Of a DNA stretch of 64,000 nt, positions 1 to 12,400 are shown in pieces. Within the stretch, counting starts at the first letter, position 1. Each line of letters starts with the position of its first letter. The notes under the pieces are model-generated. The model saw only the letters and a list, made by a program, of their open reading frames with translations. It did not search any database and was not told the origin of the DNA. Both the position numbers and the translations under genes were made by a program. This stretch comes from Quillaja saponaria (Eukaryota > Streptophyta > Magnoliopsida > Fabales > Quillajaceae), in contig CM055607.1 of NCBI GenBank assembly GCA_029379385.1, positions 13,702,001 to 13,766,000 of the forward strand, in the 5' to 3' direction.

Positions 1-787
1 TACCAATCCACCAGTAACAAACTTAAGAAGCATGCAAGCAACAACTGAACCTAGCAACTGTGCAATCCAATACATAATTCCCCTCAATAGAGTGATGTTA
101 CCGCCTAGGAAAGCGCCAAATGTGACAGCAGGGTTTACATGACCACCTGAAATGTTAGCACCAACAGAAACCGCCACAAAAAGAGCAAATGCATGAGCCA
201 ATGATGCAGCTATAAGACTGGCCGGTGTTGCTGATCCATTATCTGTCAATTTGCCTGCCAAAACAACCAATACTTTTTAATTAGTCCTTGTTAATAACAA
301 TATAAATCAAAGTGTTATACAAGCCAGTATACCTCCACAAAATGTAACCTTTTTTTCTTGGTCCATGAGACTTAATTTATCTTCCTCCACTTCCAATTGT
401 GGTTTGTTTTAATTGGAGACCTCCAAATAAAAATACCCTTGAACTCTAACTTTTGTTTTATATCTTTCCATTTTATGTTAAATATCAAAAGCCGTTTTGG
501 GAGAAAGTAGAATTCAAATTCAGGACCTTTCACTTACAAATGGTCATTGGCATTGCTTACTAATATAACTTGTGTCTTGTTTAAACTATGAATTTGACCT
601 TAATTTTAAATGAGGTAGAGCTGCTATATGATTGAAATGGATATGGGTGCTTACTAAAAGCCATGCCAGAGCCTTCCCCAGCAAAAACAAAAATAATCAT
701 AGAGAAAAACTCTGCAAATGCTGCTCTAATTGCATCAGGCTGGCTTGCCTCTCCTGGATTCCCAACTGCAATTCTGTGAATTGGCAT
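1..787 (-). CDS. TIP1: Tonoplast intrinsic protein, TIP1 group (partial, exons 1-2)
   Basis: Aquaporin of the vacuolar membrane that conducts water and possibly small solutes. Exon 1 is 787-655 and starts [19 protein letters not shown], the usual TIP1 N-terminus. Exon 2 is 254-1 and runs off the window. The intron is 654-255 with a GT donor and AG acceptor; the split codon restores AFSKLTDNG. Exon 2 holds [14 protein letters not shown], the first NPA box between membrane helices 2 and 3, then the helix-3 sequence [21 protein letters not shown]. The second NPA box and C-terminus lie outside. An in-frame TTG sits four codons upstream, but ATG at 787-785 matches the family start. The reading frame is intact over the part seen. 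Subgroup (TIP1;2 or TIP1;3) is not settled. Confidence 0.93.
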
Positions 788-1070
788 TTTCTTCTTCAAA
801 CTCTTTTTCTTTTGCTTTTAGATTAGTTCAGTCCTTATAGAGGCCTCTCTGCTTGTTCTGTTTCCGTATAAAGCGAAGCAAATAGAGTGAGCTGAGTGGA
901 AGTTTTAGTTAGTTACCTTTAAATACCAGAATTAACGGCTATGGAACAGGTTCTTAAGAATACATAATATTCGTCATGGTAATGCCACGTGTGTGGATGT
1001 GATGGAATTTAGTGACGGCTGAATCGGCAAGGAAAGATTTCATTGGCCGACCAGAATGACGTGGTATGAT
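788..1070 (-). promoter_or_regulatory. TIP1 upstream region with TATA-like box and G-box
   Basis: Upstream of the TIP start on the minus strand there is a TATTTAAA box at 925-918, about 130 bases before the ATG. A perfect palindromic G-box CACGTG lies at 986-991, and a TGACGTGG element (plus-strand reading) at 1057-1064. G-box and ACGT elements bind bZIP/bHLH factors in plants and are common in stress- and light-responsive promoters. The regulatory role is inferred from motif and position only. Confidence 0.45.
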
Positions 1071-1394
1071 GATTGTTGCTATTTGGTTAAATCTCTGGTT
1101 TTGGGAGCGAAATGACAGGCGAAGCTATGAATTATGGAGGAACCGACCATTTCAAAGGATGCAGAAAATTCCATCCATAGATATAGTAGTTTTGAATCTC
1201 ACATGTTTTTATTTTCTAATTATATATATATATATTAGAGTCGCAGCACATACCTTTACCACAAATATTAATAAAATTTAATAACGTTTTCTATAAAACA
1301 TCATTAAATTTATAATCTTTTCATTTCAATCCTAAATTGACTTCGTGGTAAAAAAGTGTATTCATTTCATTATATTTTCTTCTTGGGAGAGGTT

Positions 1395-2060
1395 GTGAAT
1401 AGTAGGGCTAAAAACGAGAAGGGCAATTTCAAACTCGACTTGAATTTGATTCGATAATTCTTCAATTTGTACTTAATTCGAAGCAAAATGAGATAAGCCT
1501 GAATTAAAGTTGCAAGCTCGTTTATTATTTCGAGCTGAGTACAGAAACACAAATGCTTGGCTCGAAAGCTAGATGAGTAGCTCGTTATTTAAAAAAAAAT
1601 TATATAGTATACTTATTAAATATTAAAATGAAATTGTTGAATTTTAGACTAGGTTTTTGGCTCGAAAGCTCGATGAGTAGCTCATTATTTTAAAAAAAAT
1701 TATATTTTATACTTATTAAATATTAAAATGAAATTGTTGAATTTTAGACAAGGTTTTTTTTAAGTTTGCATGGTACGATTAAGAGGTTTAAATGTGTGTT
1801 TTGGATTATGAATTTGGTATGTTTGATTTGCTTTGATTCAGATTTTTGTGGCAAGAATATGTGATTTAGTATTTTGACTTTTTTTTTTTTACATTTTTTA
1901 TTGAGTACTCAAGCCAAACTCGAGTTTAAAATGAGGCTTGATTTCGAGCTTAGGCTTGATTTCGAGCTTGAGCTCGAACTCGAGTTTTTTTTATTTAAGT
2001 CGAGCTTGAGTATCTCAATACTTTGCTCAACCTTAGCTGTGAAGAATAAAGTTCAGACAC
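1395..2060. repeat. CTCGA-rich repeat with a 100-bp tandem duplication
   Basis: The stretch is rich in CTCGA/GAGCTCGA words at both ends, as in many plant MITE-like repeats. Inside it 1557-1656 is repeated as 1657-1756, a direct tandem duplication with a period of exactly 100 bases and few differences, both copies starting TTGGCTCGAAAGCT. A weaker relative of the CTCGA-rich sequence occurs around 24630-24740. I found no coding capacity and no clear terminal repeats. Confidence 0.6.
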
Positions 2061-2900
2061 ACCTAGTTGTTAAACTAAAAAAAATAATCTTTTCATTTCT
2101 CATCGCAAATATTAATATCCAATAATTTAAAATAATAATATTTTAATTTTTATAATTACCTTCTACGTGTTATATAATTTGATGCCCTTATATAATCATT
2201 GTGATTTCAATCCTAACAAAACTTAATTTTTCGTGTCTTTCTTTAAGTAAAATCCCTAGATAAAAATAATTTCAATTTTAATTTTTGACAAGGTGATTTT
2301 ACAGAAATAGTAGGTTTAGTTGATTTCACAATGCTGAATTTATGTCTGTCTCTATACCGCATGTTTACTTCGTTGGCTTGGTCTAGTAAGGATATATATA
2401 TGTTCTATTTTCTTTTTGAGGGAGTTCATAGAAGTAAAATTTCATTAAATTACTAGTCTCTACATGGATGATTTGTCTTTAATTGATGTGTTAGTAAGAC
2501 CGTCGATGATAGTTTGTATAGGATGTGATTGAGTTAAGAATTACAATTACAAATGTCAGGTTAGGTTGAGTATTATGCTTAATCGGATCAAAGTTTTAAT
2601 GGGTGTACACAAATTAGGTATCATAATCCATTCAATTTATACTGAATTCGTTATTAAAAAAAAAAAAAATCTAGTTCAAGACGGATCATATCTAATTTTG
2701 TTTGTTTTAAATTTGGTCATTTTTAATCTAAATATGTTGAGACAAATTCATATCAGATCAAGTCCGATTCATTTCCATGATGAAATTCTTTTATAAATAA
2801 CTTCAATTTTTTGAGAATCAATTATTTGAACGGCTAATTTTAAATAAAATATGTTGGGCTGGTAATAGGTGGAATTGTAAGTTTTCAAGTTTTGTGTCGG
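2061..2900. other. AT-rich intergenic stretch, no gene seen
   Basis: Between the CTCGA-rich repeat and the PsbP-like promoter. It is AT-rich with short open frames only and no recognisable protein, RNA or complete repeat. Confidence 0.5.
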
Positions 2901-2904
2901 GCCA

Positions 2905-2923
2905 CTTATCAGAATCTATAAAA
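2905..2923 (+). promoter_or_regulatory. Core promoter of the PsbP-like gene: I-box and TATA box
   Basis: A TATAAAA box lies at 2917-2923, about 130 bases before the first ATG (3051). Just upstream, CTTATC at 2905-2910 is the complement of the I-box GATAAG. I-boxes are frequent in light-regulated photosynthesis promoters, which fits a thylakoid lumen protein. Use of the site is inferred. Confidence 0.5.
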
Positions 2924-3150
2924 CAAAAGAGGAGGGTCCAAATTCCACCAGACCACAAACTCCTTACCATATCAAAGTAGCTGAAACTACAGCATCCTTA
3001 CACTAAAAAGAATTTGAGAAGCCAGAGCTTGCCCATTGCCAGAATCAAGTATGGTAGTGTCTTCACTCTCATTGAGCTGGATTTCAATGGCTATATCCAG
3101 TAAGGTCTGTTTACAGAATTCTTCCCGTGCTTGCTTTTTACATCGACACA

Positions 3151-5486
3151 ATGTTCTTTCCAAAATTACTCATGTGCTTGACTCTGCATCATTTTCAGTT
3201 GAATTTGCCTCAAGTTACTTCTATTTCTCCTTGTAACAATGTCAGTTTCTCAGCAGAAACTTCCTCCAAAGAAGAAAGTAAGACACCTTATACCCTGAGT
3301 GCTGAATTTTCACTTAGTACTTACGTCCAGTTTAGGTTTTAAAATTTGAACAGTTATGTTTGAGAGACATCATCAATTTCTCTTTGATTTTTGAGGTGGG
3401 AAGGAATATTTTAGTGTTTATTTTAGAAAGCAAAGGTGGGTTCGCTTCAGTACAGCTTGTAATCTAAATATTACCTTTGAAATTCATGTTTTCATGCATG
3501 TTTGTGTCAGTAGGTATATGTTAGTTTCTCAGCGATTTGGATTTGACAGTTTCAAAAGGTTCATTTTTTTTCATTCATGATTGAATCAGTAGGTCTGTTG
3601 CTATTTCAAAATTGAGAAGTTCACATTATAGACCTTTAACACCTTTGACGTCGCTTCAGTGTCATGACCTTAGGAAGTTTGTTATATCTCTTTCAAACAT
3701 TTAGGCCATTCCCAGAGGAGACCGCTGCTTTTGGGACTTGCAGCATTAACTACAGCTTTACTACCTGCAAGTTCGCTCTTTGCTCAAGGTAACACAACTG
3801 GTACTTAGTAATCTATGAAGTATTTAGTTTCTCCAACCTAAAATATTGAAGCTATATGATTCATTAGGTAAGCAGATTCAGAAATTTTCATCTAATTTTT
3901 AGCTTAGCCTGTAAACTTTGAAGTAATCACACCTTGATTATTCGACAGAAATACCAGAAAATTATCGCGCTTTTGTGGACTTCTCTGATGGGTATTCTTA
4001 TGTTTACCCATCAGATTGGAGGGTAAGTGATATTATGCTGACAGATTATCTAAATTTTGACTGCAGAATGGTTTGTTATTTAAGTAGTTTCTGTGCTGCC
4101 TTCTCCAGGACTTTGACTTTAGGGGACATGATTCTGCATTTAAGGACAGATATCTACAATTACAAAATGTTAGAGTGAGATTTATACCAACTGATAAGAA
4201 TGATATCCACGATTTGGGTCCAATGGAAGAGGTAAAGAAACTGTTAAGTTTTGGTAGTCCTTCTATGATTTCATATAGTCTATTTGCTCCTTCACCTGTT
4301 TTTATTTTCACCAGGTTATATCCAATTTGGTGAAACATGTATATGCAGCACCAAATCAAAGAGCTAATATATATGACATGCAAGAGGTCTGTTTTCATTT
4401 CATATCCACTCACAAAGGGAATCTTTCATTTTCTTTAACTGTTAAATTTCCACAGAAGAAATAACCTTCATTCACTGAATGCAGCGGACTGAAAATGGAA
4501 AACACTATTACACGTTCGAGTATCAACTTACATCGCCAAATTATTCCAGTACTTCCTTTGCAACAATTGCTATAGGAAACGGTAAGTAACCTACCACCTC
4601 AAAGTGCCCCCATCATAAATGTTCTTCCCATTCCCAAACTCTAAAAACATGCATGTCTACAGAATTGACTGTCATATACTGTGACTCAGGAAACTGAGAC
4701 TGGACACAGACGAGCAAGTAATGCAACACAGACAAGAATGTGCAAACGTACACAAGCAACATGCTGTTTAAATTCATTTATAGACGTGTTTTTATATAGT
4801 ATATTTCTTCAACTGATGTGATCAAGCGCTCTAAGTTAGAATGCCTATATATTTCTTCCAAGTTAGAGTGAACTTATAACAATCATAGAAATAATATATC
4901 ACTGAATAATGACATGTTTCCTGCATATATAATACTTCTTCCCTTTACTGAAAACCTGCCCAGTACGTATGCCTGTTTGTGCAGTGTGATCTTATGTGGA
5001 CATCAGCAGTGCATGCTCCAAAAAGGCAGAGGGTTCTAAAACTCTATTGAAACTAGTTTGTCAAGTTGATTATGTAACAAGAAAAGGGCAAAGCAGAAGT
5101 AACTGAGTTGGGAAAACATACTCAAACAGTCAAGCAGTTATCTTTATGCTATGCATGTGACAAAATTAAGATTGTGTCCTTTTAAGAAATCTGTGTATTT
5201 GTAATAGGCTATGTTACCTCAAGATATGTGGCAATATGAACACAATAGAAGTTGCTTTTGTTAAACAATTTCGTAGTTTTCTTATCATTTCATTGCAAAT
5301 TGCACAGGGAGATACTACACCTTAGTTGTTGCAGCTAATGAAAGACGTTAGTTTTCTTATCATTTCATTGCAAATTGCACAGGGAGATACTACACCTTAG
5401 TTGTTGCAGCTAATGAAAGACGTTGGACAAGAGTCCGCGACAAGCTCAAAGTTGTAGCAGACTCTTTTAAGCTACTAGACATCTGA
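3151..5486 (+). CDS. PNSL1: PsbP-like thylakoid lumen protein, NDH lumenal subunit 1 type
   Basis: A PsbP-domain protein; PNSL1/PPL2 is a lumenal subunit of the chloroplast NDH-PSI supercomplex that drives cyclic electron flow. Exons with GT-AG borders: 3151-3277, 3705-3788, 3949-4022, 4109-4231, 4315-4386, 4495 region (start 4485)-4581, 5383-5486. Phases agree and give 226 residues from ATG 3151. A twin-arginine start RRPLLLGLAALTTALLPASS and a lumenal cleavage-like LFAQ precede the PsbP fold (PENYRAFVDFSDGYSYVYPSDW, then LQLQNVRVRFIPTDK, then ANERRWTRVRDKLKVVADSF). Exon 1 is uncertain: ATG 3051 opens a better transit-peptide-like frame (MVVSSLSLSWISMAISS) that stops at 3236, while the frame joining exon 2 has its first ATG at 3151. 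The last acceptor lies in a 75-bp duplication. PNSL1 rather than PPL1 is chosen from the sequence around residues SDWRDFDFRGHDSAFKDRYL and from synteny with an ABCB6/20 gene. Confidence 0.85.
5274..5423 (+). repeat. 75-bp tandem duplication across the last splice acceptor of PNSL1
   Basis: 5274-5348 and 5349-5423 are two copies of the same 75 bases, each containing the end of the intron, the acceptor TTGCACAG and the first 41 bases of the last exon. The acceptors are at 5307 and 5382. Splicing to the second gives the full C-terminus. Splicing to the first reads into an in-frame TAG at 5349-5351 at the duplication junction. Confidence 0.9.
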
Positions 5487-6482
5487 AATGCTATGGATAG
5501 TGCAACCATGCGTGTAGCACAACTATTTAGTGTCCTTATATGTTTTGGTTGATGTATATATTACAAAAATAACCTTTTAAGTAAGAATATGATCATTGTA
5601 GTTTGTCATTTAGAAAACATCTCCCGCACCAAGCTTAATTTATGGACTCTTTTATGTATAGAAGTCATCCACCTGAAATACAAAAATACTTCCGTATTTA
5701 GTAGAAAATGTTCCCACCTTGCTTTCAATTCTGCATTGGTAAGAAAAATGCACAAGCAAAACAGAGCCACTAACATTTTGCTCCCAGAGAAAAAAGAAGA
5801 GGTTTCCACTTCTATCTGTTGCTTTTAGTAACTGAGGTCTTTCTTTTTCAATTCTACTATTTTCATTGTAGCACTAAGTACTCATTTTTGTAGGAAAGAA
5901 ACTCGCGGAAATTAAGCAATAAAAAGATATAACTTCTAAATTATCGCTGTCTATGTACAAAAGGTCATAACTCTGTTCCACCTGAACTTTCTACAATTTT
6001 CACTGATGAGGAAAAAGACTATCATCAGTAAGAGGAATAAATTCATCATCCACATTGGAGAGATGGGGAGAGTCAAAGCAGAAATCAAAATAAAACCCAC
6101 ACCCAGTAAAATTCCACACACTCCTTGAAAACAAATCAATTTGCCATGGAGTCAAAGCACCCACTTCAATATGACAATGCTTGCCTCCAAAAGAATATGC
6201 GGACAGCTCATATCCTCATACGAACCAAATTTCAAAACCCTATAATTTTAATCCTACATTGTCAAAAATGTATCTACTGCTGCAACCATTGCAATCTTCC
6301 TATGCCCCCGCAACTGCAAACAATGCTACAAGGTTCACCATTTCAGAATTCTATGTCTACTAATAACGCCTGACATTCCTCGGGAAAACCCATCAGGTGT
6401 AGAGATTACCAGCAATTCAAGATAAGCAGAATGAGAACTCGGAGGGTAAGCCAAACATTAGTTCACAACCATAGACCTCATC
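5487..6482. other. 3' region between convergent PNSL1 and ABCB genes
   Basis: The two genes converge here, so this kilobase must hold both 3' untranslated regions. AATAAA occurs at 5918-5923 on the plus strand as a possible poly(A) signal for the left gene. The short open frames show no recognisable protein. Confidence 0.5.
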
Positions 6483-9400
6483 CTAGACTAATCGATGCTG
6501 ACGCAAACCCTTACCAAAATGAGGTTGCATCAAACGGACATATAAGCCATTCTTTGTCACTAAGGAATCATGGGTCCCTTCCTCCACTATTCTCCCTCCA
6601 TTAAGCACTACTATGTTATCAACATGCCTCATCATTGCAGCTCTATGGGCTATTAGAATGGTGGTCTTGTTTCCCATTATAAGAGTATCTAGAGCCTCTT
6701 GCACCACTCTGCTTGACTCAGATTCAATTGATGAGCTTGCTTCATCCAATAACAAGATAGGTGCATTCTTCAGCACTACCCTAGCAATTGCAATTCTCTG
6801 TTTCTGTCCTGGGGTCAGGTCAACACCCCTCATCCCAACATGTGTGTCATAACCATAAGGCAAGCTGCTGATGAAATGGTGAGCATTTGCTATTCTTGCA
6901 GCCTCTTTCATCTCAGCTTCACTGGCATTATGCCTTGCATATATGATGTTTTCCCTGACCGTTGTCGAAAATATAATAGGTTCCTGCTGAACCAGTCCAA
7001 GATGGTTCCTTAGCCATCTCAAATTATATAGCTTTAAATCCCGCCCATCTAATAATACTTGGCCAGCAACTGGATCATAAAATCTCTGGATCAAAGATAT
7101 TATAGTGCTTTTCCCTGACCCTGAAACACCAACAACAGCAACAGTTTGTCCACCATTGACTTTAAGACTGAAATTGCTCAATACCAACACTTCTGGACGA
7201 GTTGGATAGCAGAAATCAACATTTTTTAACTCAATGCTTCCATAAACATTGGGTGGTTTCAATGCTGAGTTATCATCAGGGTCAATTTTAGGCACTCGAT
7301 CAATGATTTCAAACACTGAAATGAGGGATTTACGTCGTTTAAGTATGTATGGAGCCAGTCCAAAAGGCTCCACCAAAGCAAATGTAGCAAAAGAGAAAAC
7401 CATATACTCTTTGAGAGCAGTTGGCAGATCCATATACCCCTTTTTAACAGATATTGCAGTGTACCATAGGAGAAGGGCATTACAGGCAAAAAGAAGAAAC
7501 TGGGAAAATCCAAAAGCAAAACCAATGGCAAGTCCATGAAGAAAACTCTGCTTGAATATTTTCTTTAGCTGCAATCTGTAGAGCTCCATTACCTTATTAC
7601 CAGCACAGAATGCTACAACAGTATATATGTTCCTAACAGCATCTTCAAGAACCAAAGATGCTTTTCTGTGCATCTCCTGGATGCCCCTTGAGAACCCGGC
7701 AAGCCACAACTTCTACAATATTCAAATAGGCAACTCTTTAGGATAATGTGGCAGAAGAGTAACACAAAGTGTGGTACATTAGATATAAAGTTAAACAGTG
7801 AAACCAAATACATTTTTCTATTTTAACCCAATATAACGAAGTTACATTCTAATGTTACATCTAGGTTATAGTCACATAAGATGGCAGGAGTAAAATAGCC
7901 CATTAGTGAGATTAACAAATTAAAATAAACTGCTTATATTGGACAAGAAATCAGTAAAGAAAATTAGAAACTAATATCAGATTACATAAAGCAAGAGATC
8001 TGCATCAAAGTACAATATGACGTGTTGTATGACTGTATCAAGACGTATATTATTTCACAAAGCAAATTAAGAAGATGCAGTTTTCTCTAATCAAACTCAG
8101 TTTTTCATTTTATTTCATATTTTATTCAAGATACTACAGTATTACCGATCATCCAATAAAGTATGCCACAAAGCAAACCATCAAAATTCAAAAAAAAATA
8201 AAGGCTATATTTTGAAACTCCTTCGGTAATAGATTGGATTAAATTTGTAGAATTCATTAAAGATGAGAGTTTAGTAGTGGATCCCAATTTCAATGACAAT
8301 TTTATTCTTAATATTTCTACCAACATTTTAACCTAGATAAATCGAAGAAGAGACACCTCTCGGCTCCTCATACAACCAGCTTCAAGTCTCTTCCTCTCAA
8401 TTTCTCTGTTCACCAAGCCAACCAGCAATCTCTCATCTTCCCTTTTTCTTGATCCAGTAATCGCCTCTGGCATTAAAGGTATTTTCTAAACAATTTTTTT
8501 GACCAAATTTTTTTTAAAAAATAAAAGAATTATCTTCGCTGCTAATTTCAATTGTAATTGCTTTTTTTTTACTTTTCATATTTACCTTCCCATTTTCAGC
8601 TGTTTGTACCTGTCCACATTGTTAAAGTCCTACACCAAGTAAGGTTAAGTGGTACTATTGTTATTGGGTCTTGATGTTTAATTGTTAATTTTGAATTAAT
8701 GTCTTAGTGTTTTGTATTAATTGACTTATGTTATTGGTTACTAAATAGGATATAGCATATTTGTTTTTGATAAACAACGTTTTTATGAAAAGAATTCTTT
8801 TTATGTTTGATAAGTGCATATATATACATATATATATATATATATATCAATGTTTATATACATATAAGGCTTATATGGTCTTGTTGCCGTGTGTGATGTT
8901 GATAAGGCTTGTGTGCTATTGTTGCTATGTGTGAGATTGATAATAAAAAGAGTGGTCTGCTTATGTGCTTTTCATAATTCATGTGTGTGACTTACTCTAA
9001 TAATCAAATCCTACACTTATATATTGTCTTTCATGATTGTTGAGAATTTTGTATTATAGATATAGTTTCATCTGGCATACTTGTAAGATTTTAAGATATT
9101 CTTGGCTCCATTAATGAGCTGCAAATTATAGCAGGAAGTATGACTACAAAAAGACTCCAATAAGTTTTTTACAATAGAATAGCACTGAAAATGTCCTCTT
9201 TATCTTTTTAGTTCAATGATAATTTCAATTAAAAAATTTGAAGGTAGTATTGAAAAAAAATATTTAAACTAAAATAAACTCTTCATACGTTCCAGACAAG
9301 GCAATTGAACTGAATGTAATAATCATATTTTTATTCCAAATAAGAATTCATTTTAAATTATATAATTATTTTTTTACAGAAAAATAAATTTTATTAAGAA

Positions 9401-12400
9401 AGAAATACTGTGGAAGATAAGAAGTCCTCCTAAGTTTTATTATCTAAATTGTAGAGTTTATCTCAACTTCAATGAATTCTACTTTTAATTAGGTTCCCAA
9501 CATACCATTAGTTAATAATGCATATCCCGCCTCCTTTGTAACTTGACAATGCAATTATAATTCGAAAGTGAGTGTAGACGTAAAGTATGTCAAGCTTTAA
9601 TGTTAGACAAGCGGAGTAGGTGTCCAATGAGAGAAAGCAACGTATAAATTGTCTATCATGGTGTGATCTAAGTCCATGCTCCTGGAATATTAGGAAGTAA
9701 AATCATTTTGGTGTTTTATTACTCCTATGCAACTGATTTATAATAGATGTTCAAGTTGTAAATAGGTTCTCCACTACAATTGTGAATTTTTTTCAGCAAT
9801 TAAACATGCATACCATTGAGGGGTTTTTTCCCTTTTAAAAGTCAGAGGACCATATCCCCCTTGACCAACATAGCTTCACCACTGCATACAGAACCAACAT
9901 TATCTACCACATGGCATAAACCAATACTGTTCCCCAAACATGGTCACCAGGCAAACCAAGTAACTACTTTTTTACAGATGAGTTAAAGTTGGATTCTCAT
10001 ATAGGTCTTGGGGTTAACAAATAGGACCCTTATTACCTACAGTTTTGGTGTCACTTCATAAAAAATAAGTACCTTCTTAGAAAAATTTCTACTTAACTTA
10101 ATTAAGTCTTAAATTCCAAACTAGTTGGATCGGCTCATAAATCTTTTTCTACCATTTGCATCAATCCATGGCATCGTTTTCAGAAAAATTTCTACTAATG
10201 AATAAAATAAAACAAACTGAATAGGTCAAGGAACAAGGGAAAAAAAAGAAGTTAAGGAACAAATAGGACGCCAGCTTCAATGTTATTGTTTTAGATTAGC
10301 AACTTCATTCTTCAATTATAGAAGGAAACACTACATGAATTAAGAAAATGCAACATTGAAGAAACTGCTTTGTCAAGAAAAGAGATTGAAGCACAACACA
10401 ACTACCAAATAAAAAAAATAAAATAAATAAATAAATAAACTTATATAGCAAAGCAGGAAGAGCTTAAGCAAACCTGTGCAATGGCAGAGATGGTGAGAAT
10501 TGGAAGGGTGGCCAAAGCCACAAGTGCTAATCGCCAATGTAGCAACACTCCAATAAGAACAGCAACAATAATAGCAGCACTGTCCTGTATAAATATGGAA
10601 AGACGGTTGCTAAAAGCAGCTCGCACAAAGGTAGCATCATTTGCCAAGCGTATAGATAAGTTGTCAGCACTGTTTTCCTCTTCATCAAACCAGCCAACTT
10701 CATTGTGTAGCATAGCTGACACATTACAAAATAATGAATAAGATACAGTGCATACTAAAAATTCCTCATTTTTGGAAAACTACGAAGGGATCAAGGAAGA
10801 AATGAAGCACCTGAAAACATCATTCTTCGAACTCGTTCAGTCATCTTTTCCCCCATGATACCAAAATAGAAGTGCTGCAAAAAGTTGGCAACAACTGTGA
10901 CTACACCCATGCAGGCAATGATCAAGCACCACTTGTCTACATCCTGACGTAAGCGGCGACCTTCATCAGTTCTATAGTACGCTGTCACTACAAGAGCAAT
11001 CACATAAGCGAGAAGTGGGTTGAAAGACCCAAAGATAGCTGCACCTATGCTTCCTAGGACAGCATATAGCCACTCTGCAAAACTAAGCTCAGCAAGTCTC
11101 CAAAATGATGGTGGATCTCGATGCCGTGTATCCTTTGCATTTCTTACTTTTATTGGAACATCATCAGAATGACTATGGGGTCGACTAAAAGTCTGTGAAT
11201 GAGAACGTTCATTTTTGGGATCAGATGTCAAAAGCGGTGAAACAGGGGATTCTGGGTCAGAACCATTTGATCTTTGCCGATGATGCACAGACTGAACATC
11301 AATCTTCGGCAACTCCGGTAGTCTCATCTCAAAACTGTCCTGCCTTCTTATTGATGGCTCCTTATCAGCTGCATCCAGAGACTGACCATTCTCGAGCATC
11401 TTCTCAGGTGGTGGGCTGCGAACTTGAGGTGATTCCTGTGAGTTGAAGTTGCTATCTGGAGGCCGGTGTATGCCAGGAACTCTCTGAAGAGAAGGTGATT
11501 TGGCCATTTTAGGGGATGATGATTCCTGGAAGCTGTTACTTGCGGAAGAATCCTCAATTTGAAAAGCTGCAGTCTCCTTGTAGTTTCTAACAGGCATCCT
11601 GGAAGATGCACAGAAATTCACATAGATGAACGGTAACAATAAAAAAAATTGAGCAATAAAAGGGGAAAAGGAAAGTCACCGAGCAACTTTATGTCCTGAT
11701 ATCTACTTAATTCTCTTGACAAAACCAAAAATCTGAGAACATAAAGCTTAACTGAAGGAATTTAAACTAAACATCTGACAATAGATATATTGAGAAGCAA
11801 GCAACACATTCTATAGCTAAAGTGAAACTAAACAAGAAAGGGAAAAACTTATTTTAGTTTTCTACAATACAATAGGGGTGAGCATAAACCTGACGAAAAT
11901 CCACAAACCGAACCGAAATCAACCCTAGAAAACCAATGATTGAATTTTTTTATTTTTTTTTAAAACACCTATGTCAGTTTGGAATTTTGCAGAAAGTTCA
12001 GTCCTATTTGATTTGTCAGTTGGGATATTTTTGTGAGTGTCAGTTAACTGACCAAACCAACATACTAATATATATATATATATTATTTATTTTTATATGA
12101 AAAATTAAAATATTACATAAGTTAAAATAGCCTAATTGATTTTAAAATTATAAAATTTATGTATTTTATATTTATTTTCCTTTTATTTTTGCATAATTTA
12201 GTATACAAATGCTTAAGTAATTAAATCTAGATCTAAATTATTGATTTTAGACTTAAAAAGTGAAGACTAATCCTCAAAAGCCAAACAAACCAAACTGACT
12301 CGACCTCAACTGGCCTGACTTGACCTTCAGAGATACATCAAAAAAATATAACCCCATCCTCCAAATCCATAACCGACCCAACCTTCATTTCTTTCAATTC

